Shown: positions 46,970 through 60,600 of the stretch, one piece after another
Numbering within the stretch: the first letter of the stretch is position 1
Layout: every line of letters starts with the position of its first letter
Source: Panopea generosa
Lineage: Eukaryota; Mollusca; Bivalvia; Adapedonta; Hiatellidae
Direction: 5' to 3'
Length of the DNA: 64,000 nucleotides
Assembly: GCA_029582155.1 (NCBI GenBank)
Contig: CM055901.1
Coordinates: forward strand, 24,523,657 to 24,587,656
Translations under genes and position numbers: made by a program
Notes under the pieces: generated by a model
Told to the model about the DNA's origin: nothing
Seen by the model: only the letters and a program-made list of their open reading frames with translations
Database searches by the model: none

Positions 46970-47880
46970 GCCCTCCCCCCCCCCAAAGGAGGGAAGCATA
47001 TAGTCGTCGATTCGTCCGTGCGTGTGTCCGACCGTGCGTCCGCTATTTTTTGTCCGGGCTATTTCTCTACAACCTCAGGTTGGACTTTTATGAAACTTGC
47101 AAGGATGCATCATTACCAAGTGCAGATGTGCATACTGTCTTTGTGTTCCGATTCGGTGATTTTTCACAGAGTTATGGCCCTTTGATTCTGTTGGTGGCCA
47201 AATTCTTGTCCGGGCTATTTCTCTTTTATGAAACTTGCTAGGATGCATCATTACCAAGTGCAGATGCGCATATTGTCTTTGTGTTCCGTTTGATGATTTT
47301 TCACGGAGTTATGGCCCTTTGATTCTATTTGTGACCAAATTCTTGTCCGCGCTATTTATCTTCAACCCCATGTTGGAATTTTGTGAAACTTGCTAGGATG
47401 CATCATTATCAAGTGCAGATGCGCATATTGTCTATGTTTTCCGGTTCGGTGATTTTTCACGGAGTTATGGCCCTTTGATTGAGTCTGTGACCAAATTATT
47501 GACCGCGCTATTTATCTACAACCCCATGTTGGAATTTTATGAAACTTGCTAGGATGCAGCATTACCAAGTGCAGATGCGCATATTGTCTTTGTGTTGGGT
47601 TCGGTGATTTTTCACGGAGTTATGGCCGTTTCATTCTGTCTGTGACCAAATTATTGTCCACGCTATTTCTCTACAACCCCATGTAGGAATTTTATGAAAC
47701 ATGCTAGGATGCATCATTACCAAGTGCAGATTCACATATTGTCTATATGTTCGGGTTCGATGTTTTTCACGGAGTTATAGTTCTTTGATTGAGTCTGTGA
47801 CCAAATTATTGCCCACGCTATTTCTCTACAACCTCATGTTGGAATTTTGTGAAACTTGCTAGGATGCATCATTACCTGCT
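46970..47880. repeat. 156-bp tandem repeat inside a dispersed repeat, about 5 units
   Basis: The unit contains 'tatgaaacttgctaggatgc', 'atcattaccaagtgcagatg', 'gtgatttttcacggagttat' and 'ggccctttgatt'. It begins after a CCCCCCC run and 'aaaggagggaagcatatagt'. Confidence 0.85.
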
Positions 47881-48179
47881 ATGCAGTTTGCATTTTTCAA
47901 CCAAGTACGGTACAGAGTAAAACACTCACTTGGGGAGCATCCATCGGTTCCACCGATATTTTCTTGTTTTTCATTGGTGGTTAATAGACCTGATTCGGGA
48001 GACATCAGATTCTGGGATAAACTATGACTGGACGATTTAATGTGGCTATGATGTGACTGGGTGGGGTATAATACGACACACCATTTCGGTGTGACAGGCT
48101 TTATGATATTGTCTTTAAAAGTGGAAAACGGCGTGGAATCGAGCGCGATGATAATGACGTTAATACGCACACAACACAT

Positions 48180-48800
48180 GCGCGCGCAAGTACGCACGCA
48201 AGTACGCACGCACGATTTATATAAGCTCTGAAAATACTTCACAATCGAGCTTATAAAATTAATTATTCACTTCGTTGTAATCAAACGAAAATTCAGAATC
48301 CCGGTTATTGTTCAGCTTTAATATTCGTTTTTTGTTACAATTAAAATAATTAGATAGAACAGGCCATGCACGTGCCTTGGTGACTATCTAATTAGGGTTA
48401 TTACGTTAAGCAGAGCTAGGGCTATTGTGCTATTACACTTAGTGTAATCACGTTTATTTCCACATAAAATAAAAGTAATTAATTTTCAGCTCTCAGATTG
48501 TGGTTTTGAACTCACTGTTTCTGTCAGAATGTTAACTTTTGAACATGCCAAAACAACAACACTCGAACTAGTCAGTCAGGAATCTAATTGTCCTTCCGTG
48601 CGTATCATTGTTAAAAATAGTTGGTCATTTTAAACTAACTATATAACCATACTGCCATATTTGTATTTTATTTGATGTTTACATTAAGGGCCACGCCGTG
48701 TTAAATATGCCGATAACGCGTTAAACTGTCAATTTAGAGGTCTTCAGTTCGAATCCCCGCCCGTCCACAGTCTCTGTGCTGACTGGTCTTTAACTTTGCA
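48180..48800. other. Kv intron 2 with a decayed tRNA-like piece
   Basis: Near 48737-48775 'agaggtcttcagttcgaatccccgcc' looks like a B box of a decayed SINE head; the A box is not recognisable. Otherwise unassigned. Confidence 0.3.
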
Positions 48801-48809
48801 ATACAACCA

Positions 48810-48975
48810 TAGTCTGTAGAATGAACTCAGCTCTCCTGATTGGGTCCATTAACTAGCAATTGTTACGAGCATGCTGATTAGTCAGTTGCTTCAGGGAACG
48901 TTTGAATGACGTCATAGTTTAGTAAGCATTCAATTGCTATGACTTGTGGGGCAGGCATAGAATTCCCTCCTTTTT
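48810..48975. repeat. Dispersed repeat family V, copy 2
   Basis: Partner of 46810-46965, with the additional 'cgtttgaatgacgtcatag' segment. Confidence 0.7.
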
Positions 48976-50004
48976 TCCATTGATGGTTAATTGACGTGAT
49001 CCGGAAGCACCCCGTCTAACGTCTACGTTACATTAGCGGCTACAACGTCGCATTTTCGGTGTCAAATACATATAATATGACGCTAATTTTCAAAGATTTA
49101 TCACTGAAACTATTCAACTGGTACACGATTTGATTTCATTATCTAATATAAAAGATGTTTTTTAGCTTGAGCTTTTATTAAGCAGTCATACTTTTATTTA
49201 ATTTATTTTAAGTGCCAGAACATTTTACCAAGCCGTTTAAGCGATACATCTCCAAACGTTGTGTTAACAAAGGCCAAATAAAAATGAGAAGTTAGCTGAT
49301 ACATGCATGCACCCAACCAATAAATCGACATCTCTCCATAAACGTTTTGTTATTTTCAGGTGTTTTTAAGCAGCTTGATTATTAAAAACATACTTTTTAA
49401 ACATATCGAAAAATTCTGTTCCATTTTTTAAAAACTGGTTTAATAGACTGTGTTTGTGTTAGACTGTGTTTGCGTTAGACTTTTTCTATTTCGAAATTCA
49501 TTTTTAGGTCTCACTGAACAATTACCTCCCTTACATGACGGTAGCAAGATTATTACGCCCAAGAAATTAGAGCTGTGTAAAGCGGTTGGGTAATTTTTTT
49601 TTTAAAAATGCATAAAATGTCATATTTCTTTGTGCATATGGGAACATTGGAACATTTTCATGATTTCTGCAAAGTTTGGGTGACCCTGGGAACTGTTTGA
49701 TGATGCTATAACAGTTTAAAGATGCGTAGTGATACACTGCAACAAATGGGCAGAATTGTCAAAAATGAAGGGGTGCCATCAAACCATCGAAATTGTGAAA
49801 AAGCAACCTGGTCAACCCCATGTTTTTTTCTGCATATTTGGACCAACAGAGGACTATCTATGGGAATAAGGCACTTTTAGAACCATTGGTAATGTATCCA
49901 GTGTTCCAGAAGTGCATGTCTCTATATGTAGAACAGTACAAAATTAATTGGTGTGTGAGACGTTTTATAGTATTACAACTTGTGACCTAGAGCAGTTCAT
50001 TTTC
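48976..50004. other. Kv intron 2, nothing recognised
   Basis: No repeat partner or coding similarity seen. Confidence 0.4.
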
Positions 50005-51079
50005 AGCTCTACTGGCCAAAGGCCAGAAGTGCTTATGCCATGGCGCGTTGTCCGTCGTCTGTCGTTTGTCGTCTGTCGTCTGTTAGCAGCACTTTCTCTG
50101 AAACCACTAGGCCAATTAAACTGAAACTTCACATCAATATTTCTATTGCATAGGAGACTATACAGAAACAATTGTTTTTCGATTTGAAATTCAAGACGGC
50201 CGCCGTTACTAAAAATAGTCCAAAATTCAAAAAAATCTTCTTCTCATGAACGGCCCAACAGATTTTCAAAAGGTTTATGTAGTAACGATGACCAGCTGTA
50301 GTTTTGTAAGATTTGTTCAAATAATGCCCCTAGGATTAAAATTGACTCCGCCCCGAGGGTTCAATTAGGGGACACATGTCATTATAATATATATATTTTT
50401 TTTAAATGGAAATGATTTTGCCTAGATCTTCATAGAAGCATTGTTTGGTGAAGGAGGTTCAGATTTGTAAAAATGACTGGGTTCCACTGCCGTAAGGGGT
50501 CAGGAGGTGCCCCAAAAGGGTAAAAATTGGGAATTACAAAAATCGTTTTCTTAAGAACCGGTGTGTCAGTTTTGTTCATATTTGGTATAAATTATCCCTA
50601 TGTATAGGGGTTTGATTGCAGATAAGAATCTAGGGGCTAAAATTTATAGGGACCCTGTAAGGGGACTTAGAATTTTACATAGGGATGCTATGGGAAAACA
50701 GAAAATTCGCTTTGTTTCATCTATTCTGAAATCACAAGGTCAATTAAACTGAAACTTCACATGGATGTTTCTATTGCATAGGCAACTATACAGAAGATTT
50801 TTTAACGATCTGAAATTCAAGATGGCCGCCTGTATTAAAAATAGTAAAAAAAATAAAAAAAAGTCTTCTTTTCATGATGGCCCAACAGTTTTCCAACAGT
50901 TTTTCAAAATGTTTGTGTAGTTATGGTAACAAACTATAGTTTTGTTAGATTTGTTCAATTGGTGACCCCGCCATGAAGGTTCAGTTAGGGGACACATGTC
51001 ATTATAATATTTTTTTTTCTTTTTTAAAATAGAAATGATTTTGCCTATATCTTCACAGAAGCATTGTTTGGTGAAGGAG

Positions 51080-51394
51080 TGTTGTTGTTGCATGGTATTT
51101 AGCGTCGCTTTCAACTATGTTTCAGTCATATCTCGACGGTGTCTACTTGAGACAGTATTCTAAGCGCTGTCACACTGGAGTATCATGCCGCAAACACATG
51201 GTCTGATACCCCACCCAGTCACATTATACTGACACCGGGCCGAACAGACCTAGAACTCTCCTCTAAATGCTGAACGTCAAACGAGGAAGCTTTTAGAACC
51301 ATTTTTAAAGTCTTTGGTATGACCCGGCCGGAGATTGAACCCACGACCTTCCGCATGCGAGGCGGACGCTATACCACTAGATCACGCTGCGGTC
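51080..51394 (-). mobile_element. SINE family B, copy 2 with 13-bp target duplication
   Basis: Flanked by TTTGGTGAAGGAG at 51067-51079 and 51395-51407. The minus-strand head begins accgcagcgtgatctagtgg and continues with 'gtatagcgtccgcctcgcat' and B box 'gggttcaatctcc'. The tail at the left is a CAACAACAAC repeat. Full-length retroposition copy. Confidence 0.93.
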
Positions 51395-51781
51395 TTTGGT
51401 GAAGGAGGTTCAGTTTTGTAAAAATGAGTGGGTCCCACTGTCTCAAGGGGTCAGGAGTGGCCCTAAATGGGTAAAAATTGGGAATTACAAAAACTGTTTT
51501 CTTAAGAACCGGTATGTCAGATTTGTTTATATTTGGCATAAATTATCCCTATGTGTAGGGGTTTGATTACAGATAAAGTTTAGGGGATTTACATATAGGA
51601 ATATTATAGGGAAAACTGATATTTTTCATTTTGCATCCATGTGTACAAAAAAAAAATTCTTTTTAAAATTTGAATCATTTCTGCTCATAACAAATCGCTA
51701 AGAGTAGGTGATTGAAGTTCTGACAAATTAAGGGACTGGGTTGTATAAGGGTTTTCTACAGGGGACTACATTTATTTACAG

Positions 51782-51785
<4 letters not shown>

Positions 51786-51832
<47 letters not shown>

Positions 51833-52105
51833 TTTAGCGTCATTTTTATGCCACCGAGGGCTAACAGACGATCAGTTAACCTAACCACTGTTTCCTGGGA
51901 TTAACCAGTACTCGAGCACACCCCGTCTCCGTAAGTAACTGATAACTTTCCCACTTGAATCAGTGGTGAGAGACGAATGATAATTAGACACAATGTCGTA
52001 TATCAATCATCACGGAGACTGTTGCCGGGCGGGGGATTCGAACTCACGACCCCTGGATTGATAGTCAGACGCGTAACCGACTGAGCTAATACAGACTGAG
52101 CTAAT
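51786..52105 (-). mobile_element. SINE family A, copy 5, in family D repeat
   Basis: On the minus strand: tRNA head with 'ttagctcagtcggttacgcg' and 'gagttcgaatcccccgcccg', body as in copy 4, and a CAAT repeat tail about 45 bases long. ACAGATGA occurs on both sides. A 15-bp duplication (actgagctaatacag) lies at its head. Confidence 0.9.
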
Positions 52106-52844
52106 ACAGATGAATGGTATAGGAATTTACAGTATTTCCTTTTCATAGCAATTAAGTTTTTGTTCAATATCGGTGTGGTGGGGGTATTTATCCATATGTT
52201 GTTAAGACGAGCCCCCAAAGATGGCAAATATTGTGAAATTTCAAAAAGTGTTATGGCCACAATGAGTCAGTAGAGCGTCCTCAGGCCCTCTTGGGCCTCT
52301 TGTTTAAGATAACATTTCTTGTATTTTTGTTTGTTTTGGGGTTTGGTCAAAAGAAGATCATACGAGTTACGCTAAAGATCCGACGCGATATTATGAAAAT
52401 TCCAGCTTCAGTAACTAGCGATAACAAAAGTTTAAAAAAAGTGGTTTCCAGCGCCCATTTATTATTGCAATAGGTCCTTGTCTTGTTCACCAAAAACCAC
52501 GTTATTGACTATTAACGGCTTATTGGAATGTAATTTGATGGTAATAAAACATATACAATCATCTTTATTGTTCCTCAGCCTCTCATTGTTACACTGGAAT
52601 ACGAAATTCTAGCAATAGAACCTATCATATAAATTCCATTAAACGTATCGTGTTTCATCGATGGTTCTTCTAGATTGGAGTTTGCGTGTTCTGTATTGTA
52701 CTCTCGTATAATCACTCAGCATTTCTGCAACACTAGTAAAAATTACAGCAAAATAGGTTAATGGAAACAAAGGAAACACACGGATATCTCAGTTTTTAAA
52801 ATATTATCTAAAACTAGTTAAATGTGGTATTGAAGACTCTCTAT

Positions 52845-53125
52845 AAGTAAAGTAAAAAGTAAAGTGTTTGTTTATTATAGTGTCACCCCTATTGAAAAGG
52901 CCAGTCACACTGGGCTTATGCGACACCTGTATGTTGTACACAGTTACTTCCCGAAAGCGATCATTGCCAGACGTCAGGCTGTTAGACATTCGGTACCCCT
53001 CAATTTAACTAGTTACTTGGTAAGCAACCGGCCGCATCAGAAAATATCCAAGTGCTTCCACCGGTATTCGAACCTTCGACCCCCCGCTTCCGAGGCGGAC
53101 GCCTTAACCACTAGGCCACTTAAAG
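52845..53125 (-). mobile_element. tRNA-derived SINE family C (minus)
   Basis: The minus-strand head reads 'agtggcctagtggttaaggc', 'gtccgcctcggaagcggggg' and 'tcgaaggttcgaatacc', with clear A and B boxes. The body contains 'gtaccgaatgtctaac' and 'agcccagtgtgactggcctt'. It differs from families A and B. Confidence 0.85.
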
Positions 53126-53181
53126 GCACTCTGTGCATACATGATCTAACACGTAGAACTACATCATACATACTCTGTTAG

Positions 53182-54900
53182 ACCGCATAGAGCTTCCGAG
53201 GCGGGTATCTCTATGCGTCAATATGCCCCACAATCCCGCATAGAGCTCTTCGATTTGAATATATCGACTTCAGTATTAATTAAGACTATTTAGAGAACTA
53301 GTACAACATCTACCACATCTATCACAACAAAAATAACAATCATCATTGCTGTCGATTTCATTATCATTATCTTCATCTTTAACATTGTCTTCATCATCAG
53401 CATTATCATCATCATCAGTATCACAATCATCATCATTATAATCATCATCATTTTCTCCATTAACAGTAACTAAATTCTTGAAATATACAATATAAAATGT
53501 TACTTTATGAAAGATGAAATTCTAAACAACATTTTTTTTAATGATTAAACAATGCAACTAAAATATGTAATTGATTGATGTTAATAATAAAAATGAATGC
53601 ATTCTTCGCTCACTAATACATTGCACACATGAAACATATTTATCATATTGCTTACATGGGGCAAACAAAATGACACTGATGTAACCAAGATGCTGAAAAA
53701 CACCTAATCAACAAAGACCCCACTTGTACGAGGGGTATTCAATAAATTCTGTCACTAATGGCCTTCCGTAGAAACAATGTTGCGTAAGAACATGAACAAC
53801 TCGTGCACTTGTTTTGGGATGATTATTCAAAACACCTGTTTGAAATTAAAGAAGTTTGAGCTAGATAAGACCCCCACTTGCTGACACCTAACAAAAGGGC
53901 CAAGCGTTTAGCTTGTGCTAAAAACTTCTAAAAAATATAAAAAATGTAATTTGAGCCCAAACGGCGCATCAATCACAAACAATGGCTTGGCAAAAATCAG
54001 ACTAGGCCGGTCATAGCAAAGAGGACAAGAAGCGCCAAGAAGGTTTTATATACCTTTTTCTTCAATTCTAGTGGTCCTATTGTACAAATTCCTTGCAAAG
54101 AGAGTAGAACAATTACAGGCAAGTTTTACAAAGATAAAGGACTTAAATCTGTCAAAACGTTTATCAAAACACCGAAGTAAAGGTTTGGAAGGCATACAGC
54201 TTATTCATGATAATGCTTCTGCCGACAAATGTAAAAGTGTGCAATCTGTCTTAGAACAAGAAAAGGTTATTCAGGTTGAACACCCCTTTATTCCCCTGAC
54301 TTAAGCCCCTGTGTCTTTTTCCTATTTTCTATGCTAAAAAATGCTAAACGCTTTGCTGCTAGAAGTGCCCTTGTGTTTGCAATTGTTTCAGTGTCTGAAC
54401 AGTATAAAAAAATCACGTTCCTGTCAAAATGTTAAAAGTCCGAAGACCAGTGACAGAATATATTGAATGCCCCTCGTACACACTTTATAAACGCCCAATG
54501 ACTTCTTAATAACCTTCATCTGAAAAAAAGAGAAGTAGAAAAGAATGACGGGATCAACTGGTGGTCCAATTTCCGGAGTTAAATTAAAAGAAAACACACT
54601 AATCCGTCGTCGTACAAGCTGTCCTTACCGAATATAGGGGTGGCAATATTATTATTAAACAAAATGATCATTAAACAAAATGAAAAACCGAATTTTATTA
54701 TAGAAATGGTCCTAATGCGGGGTTTTAGTGTATATTTAAACAACAGTACTGAATGACATTTGGACACTGCATAATAATAATGATGATGGCGTTATGTGTC
54801 TAGCAAATAACCTGACAGTCAGTATAATTCGGGAGCTCTATGCGTCAAGATGTCAGACCCGTTTTAAAGTTGATGTGTATATTTGACGCACAGAGCTACT
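53182..54900. mobile_element. 'gagctctatgc' element, copy 1, interrupted by mariner
   Basis: Left end 'ccgcatagagcttccgaggc' and 'tctctatgcgtcaatatgcc'; right end 'gggagctctatgcgtcaaga' with 'tttgacgcacagagct'. Without the 748-bp mariner insert it is about 1 kb and closely resembles 61162-62190, including the CAT/ATC-rich stretch (53340-53460). No coding capacity. The hairpin-like ends do not fit a superfamily I know. Confidence 0.75.
53727..54478 (+). mobile_element. mariner-family element, internally deleted, TA target duplication
   Basis: Element 53729-54476 has about 28-bp inverted ends (CGAGGGGTATTCAATAAATT... against the reverse complement of ...ATATTGAATGCCCCTCG) with TA on each side. 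The interior encodes pieces of the C-terminal half of a mariner transposase in different frames: LLTPNKRAKRL, FEPKRRINHKQWL, RPVIAKRTRSAKKVLY and LIHDNASADKCKSVQSVLEQ, where the HDN aspartate would be the second catalytic residue. Stops and frameshifts make it inactive. Full-length relatives are about 1.3 kb, so the N-terminal part is deleted. Confidence 0.92.
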
Positions 54901-55195
54901 GAGAGCGCTGAGGTGCTGGTTCGAGTCCCGCTCGATCCAAAAACTATTTGCCAGTGAGTAAGTTTTTCTCCCAGGCATGTCGGAGGAAAAAATAATCATG
55001 ACTTGCACGTCATGATAAAAATGCAATACGTCATTTTATCTCGTGCGTCTGAAAACAAAACGAACATAGAAGATTGTTGTGTTGCTTGCAAGTATGTCGC
55101 TTCTGTAGTGGCGTGCCAAACACAATGATATAACTTCGGGAGCTCGCGAGAAGTTCTGCTCATGCTTTTATTCTCGGCAATACAATTATACACAT

Positions 55196-55486
55196 ATATG
55201 TGTATGTAGTTTATCCATACACGTTCGTGAAGCGTAGCAGACAGTACACGTGTATGTAGTTTATCCACACACGTTTGTGAAGAGTAGTGGACAATACACG
55301 TGTATGTAGTTTATCCACACACGTTCGTGAAGCGTAGCGGACAATACACGTTGATGTAGTTTATCCATAGACGTTCGTGAAGCGTAGCGGACAATACACG
55401 TGTATGTAGTTTATCAACACACGTTTGTGAAAAGTAGCGGACAATACACGTGTATGTAGTTTATCCACACACGTTCGTAAAGCGAA
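55196..55486. repeat. 50-bp tandem repeat, about 6 units
   Basis: The unit contains acacgtgtatgtagtttatc and cacacacgttcgtgaagcgt, then agcggacaat. 'tgtatgtagt' recurs at 55201, 55251, 55301 and onward. Confidence 0.95.
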
Positions 55487-57487
55487 CAATAGCGTGTGTT
55501 CAATCCGGTCTGTTGATCCGTGGCCAGATACACAAACAGATTGTTCTACTTTTAATTATTTATCAAACCTCCTTACTCTACGATTGCTCAGACTTCGTCA
55601 TTTATAAAAGTCTGCTGTTCAAACCAGGTTCATAAAATCGAAGTTAAATCATGGCGGTTTGTTTGCATGTCGGCTCCTCCAATCCCCAGCCGTTTATTTC
55701 CCAGGATCTCATATTTCAATTATGTATATAAATATCTATTTATTTTAAGCCAAATATGGCCCATGAAACAAATATTCTAACATTTGTTATGAATAGTGAG
55801 ATGGTATGAATAGAAATACAGTATGTAATAAACAGTATGCAACGTTTCAGTTTGATAATAATGCAAATGTTTGAAATATCATAAGTGATAATTACAGTTT
55901 ACTTTAACTATAGCATATTTAAGTTGTTGTGTTTTTTTAAGTCTCACTGTAGAAGAGATCCATTCTTTATTTAAATAAAATATGAAATAAATAGAAACCA
56001 AACTAAGCGAAGAGAATCGAGAGAAAATTATCAGATAATAAAATTGCATTTGTTGCTATTTATGTGAATTGTATATATTTGATAAATATTTAAATGGATT
56101 TAATATTTATCTAAAACTTACCATTAAGTGGTCCCAGTGTCCCTTTGGTGATTTTAATTAGTGACAGTCAATTTTGTTGATTTTTGTCCGATACACACAT
56201 TAATCATTTCTAAGGGAAGTTTACATAGAGGTTACATAATTATCTTTTGTGAGAAATGAATCGATTTATTAAATTAAAATGTCCACATGTTTATTGGGGC
56301 AATTGTAACGCTCAGGTTATGGCTTGCAAAAACATGAGAGAAAATGATTAGGTAATACAACATGCAATGTATCAAAACCTTATCGTCGGAGAAGACTTTT
56401 GAATTTTTTAAAAAAAATATAACAAACTGATTATTTCCTGGGTGGGGCCGAATTTGACCCCAGGTTCATGGTTTGAACAAACTTGAGAGAAATTCATGTA
56501 GACATGATTTACAAGTCTGTTGAAAATATGTGTTAAACAACTGAAATCAAAATTGTTCTATGTGTGTATATAAGGCAATGGCATCATAATCGCTCGTATA
56601 ACGCCAACATTATGGTAACATTAGCTGATTGATGATAAGAAATCTTATACAAACTCGTTTGATCCTACGCCCACATGTAGGCATTGTCACGTGGACATGT
56701 GCATGTAAGCTAGAAACGAAACTATGTAATCTTTCTATTGATTTTGACCTGCATCTTCTATCAGAGTACTGGTTTATCATAGATAGACGAAGGGGTTCGA
56801 TATAACGTATATTATACAAATAATTCCTAGTTTAGGGTTCAATATCGATTTCACTCTGTATTATACACGAGTTAGTATCAAGCCATGTGTTCTGGTAACA
56901 CGGGTGGTATTTTACTTGTAATTGAAACTAGATTCACCATGCTCACATGAACTGACACTGGCTTTATAAATGTGAAATGTGTTCAAATGATCTTTTTTTA
57001 CTGTAATTCAGTCCAAGAAGATCCTTTCTAGTGGAGTTATGTGACCTTGAATTATGCAAACATGCGCCTTAAAGTAGATATTATATGTTAAAAATGAATG
57101 TGTCATTGTATCTCAACCACAGCACAGACGTTATAATTATTATCGTAACAGCTTGTATAAATATTTGAACTGACGTGACTAGAACGTTATTGCCTGATTT
57201 GCGTTCTCGATATACCAAATGTTGCATGATTTGTTTTTTGTCATTAGAGATATTAAATTACCTTCATTTTTAATCTGATCTTTAACAAGGATGTTTTAAT
57301 TATAAAACGGGCATTGATGATTGCTCAAAATTATTAATTATTCTCTCTTGGCGTTTATTCCGCCGTTTTCATTGTTTCAGCTATTTCTAACGGCGGTCAG
57401 TGTACCTCGTTTTCTAATAATCAGCTGGGCAGTCGACCAGTACTAGACATATAGTATATCTGCAAGTTAATGACTACTTCCACACAT
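55487..57487. other. Kv intron 2, nothing recognised
   Basis: AT-rich, no repeat partner or coding similarity seen. Confidence 0.4.
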
Positions 57488-57600
57488 GTTCAGAGGTGGG
57501 AGATTCATGACCAATCGTCACAAAGACGGTGGTCGGCCGGTGATTCGAACTCACAACCCTGGATTGACAGTCAGACGCGTTAGGGACTGAATTAGTCTAA
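57488..57600 (-). mobile_element. SINE family A, copy 6 (head fragment, minus)
   Basis: On the minus strand: 'gactaattcagtccctaacg', 'tctgactgtcaatcc' and 'gggttgtgagttcgaatcac', a decayed tRNA head, followed by a short body piece. Confidence 0.65.
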
Positions 57601-60600
57601 AAAAAGAGCAAGGAGCATGGTCAGACATTCAATATCTCTTTAACGTACGCGAGAGCGCTCGAATTTACCAAGTACGTTTACCAAACTTGCATAACAGTGT
57701 AGCATAAAACTTGTTTAATAGTAAACTAAACCTATATATGTTTGTGAACTGACCGTATCCGAATATTATAACCTGTAATATCCATTAAATTACCTCAGTC
57801 GCAATCAACGCATATTTTTACTGTCCGATTACCATGAAACAAGGAATCTTTGTGTGAAATAATGAATGGATATGAAATCGGCCACAGTTGCTCCCACCAG
57901 CCATTATTGGAATAATGTCATTAAATGGAAAAGAAATACAATAATTAAGATTGTTGTTTTGTTATTGGATTAACAGAACAGATTTTGTATTCAGTATAAC
58001 TTGAACATAAACAATGCATCGACATTTACACTATACCACAATACCTACACGTAGCAATATGAGAGTGAACATAAATATGTTACATACATGAATATACTTT
58101 AAATAAATTATAAAGTTACATTTAAAAATCAGTTGTTTGAATTTAAAGCATTCGGTCTTTGCTTAAAAGCTTAAGATTATACAAATTCTTCTATTGCTTA
58201 TCTCGCCACTGCCAAACGCGTGTATTATCCGTTTGCGTAATACCCTTAACTGCATACATACAACCTGACCTTGCACCTGCAGGTGTAACCCCACCATTGA
58301 TTTTTGTTCTTTATTCTATAGTAAATAATAAAAGTTTGAAGGCTTGTCATTCATAGAGAATCTCAAATGAAAGAAGTAAAACCTACAATTTACTGTTTGT
58401 CGTCAACCTCTGCACTATCAAAATATGATGAGAAAAGTAGGGGTCATATGTCATATAAGAGATTGTTTTTCTGCTCAGTGTGTACAGTGTGTACATCGGT
58501 GACAAAGTGAAAGTAGACTTCCGAAATCATGTATTCATACCCCAATTTCCAAGCATCATTTTTTTTTCTAAATTCACAATTCAAACATGACAATGCTATC
58601 AAAATGTTCAAAATACATCAATAATGCCATTCAAATAAAAAAAAAATGAGCATTAAAATAAGGAAAATGCATTTTTAAAGAAGAAGAAATGAGGATTATT
58701 TATAACCGCCATTATGCTTTTTGCAATGGTGGCACTATGCCTGCAAAATCATGACCGGAAGCCGCCATTTTACAGGCATGTGAACTCTCCCGCATTGTGT
58801 GAGAACCCGGAAACAAAGAGAAAACCTGCAACTCCCGGACGGGAGTCAAAATCTCCCGCAATCACACTTTCCTGTGTATTATATTTTTACTCCAGTGTAA
58901 CTTGCTGTAAAAACAAACTAATTGCCACTTCGAATGTCAATCATTGTCCTAAACATGACCAAGATATATAAGCTCAGTCTTTATCGGTTGTAAGCCAATC
59001 AGATTGCAGATAATATCAGAACTTTCAACGTGATTACACGCGAGAGGTGTTCAAATAAATTCGACACAGCACCACTTATTGGCATAAATTGCGTCTTATT
59101 GGTTTTCATAAGTTTACCGCCGAAACAACGGTAAAGAAAATAAATATATACAACTCTATACCAAAGACGATCTTTAACGCGTCCTAAACTTTTAAAAAAA
59201 TATGACTTGAAATTCGAAGCACTGTGCTACACGACCAAAAATAAACAAACTGAAAAAAATGTGAAAAGAAATGACACAGAATATTTTCTGAAATTGTTAG
59301 AGTATTTATTCTTTCTACATATCAACGGAATTATAATTATTAAATCATTTGCAAAAAAGTCATTGAACGTTCCTTGGCAACAGGTTACAACACGAGGACA
59401 TTCTTGTTGAATCTGCAAGGAATCTATTTATTGCGAATCGTTCGCCATTTTCTTGTATAAGGTATCGATGCACGCATGCGCGACTTTTTTTTATTTCGGT
59501 TTAAACGTCGGGCTATTTTCCGTATGTTTTTAATTGGACGGGAAAACCCTGGGATCAAAGTGGATATTTTCTATACAGCAAATATTTACCCACCGACCCT
59601 GTTTTTCTATGGACAAAATCACACTTACATGGTTGGATTTTCACAAACAAAATAAAGTAGAATGCTCCTTTCACCACTTTCATATAATTCATTAAGAAAA
59701 CTTGTTTGTGGCATTGGAGTAGTTGTTGTGATGAATAAAATTAGTATTCAGACTTGTTAGGAAGTTAAAATGCTAGGTTTAAATAAAAAAAGGATTACCC
59801 CCCCCCCCCCTCCCCCCCCCAAACTTTTATAATTATTTTTTATGAAGAAACAAAAAAAATTAATAAAAAAATCATGATGCTATATAACTCTTGTTATAAA
59901 TTTGAATTTTCTATATATTATGACAAAACTCTATCTTTTATGGTTTTATTCTTGAATTATTAAGAAATTGTAAAATTGTACCGAAATGACAATATTTTCA
60001 AATTTTATGCCGCGAAAAAAAATCTCCCTCATTTGCATCAAATCTCCCTCATTTCAAAACCCAATCTCCCTCATTGGTTTCCAAAAAGATTCACATGTAT
60101 GATTTTAGTGGAAACATTCAAACATTTACACTAAAATATAAAACAATATAATTATGTGTAGATTTGGACATACAAATATTTTTCTATACATACGACTACC
60201 GCATTTACAGTGAAAGCAGCTCGTCATTCTCAATAAAAGCAGATTTTCTCCCTTTTAACCATAATATAGTTTACATCATTTTTTAACATATGCTAACATT
60301 ATGTTTCTAACATATGCCAAAAAGGTTCAATTTAGAGTTTTTGCTTGTTCCATGTGTCACTTAGAAAAATGACATCACATTTCCAATAGCGTTTGTAAAA
60401 TCAGAATTGAATTTCTTCAGTTGAGAAATACTTTTTACATTCCACGTTAAATACCGGATTTCACTGTCACTCCTGTCCTAGTTAGCGTCGCATGCTTCCC
60501 TTTCCCTGTGCAGACGGCCGGATATATAAATATGTATCCGGCGCAAGATCTTCACGTCTGGCGTTAAGAATAATGGAACCAACTGCCGTCTGCTGACTAA

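Larger units (their letters stand above)
50005..52303 (+). repeat. Dispersed repeat family D, long copy with two nested SINEs
   Basis: Starts agctctactggccaaaggcc and ends 'cctcaggccctcttgggcct'. Several segments occur twice inside it ('gaaatgattttgccta', 'cttaagaaccggt'), so it is partly internally repeated. Interrupted by SINE family B (51080-51394) and SINE family A (51786-52105). Confidence 0.85.

Noticed and set aside
51320..51394. tRNA gene on the minus strand
   Set aside because: It is the head of SINE family B, flanked by target duplications.
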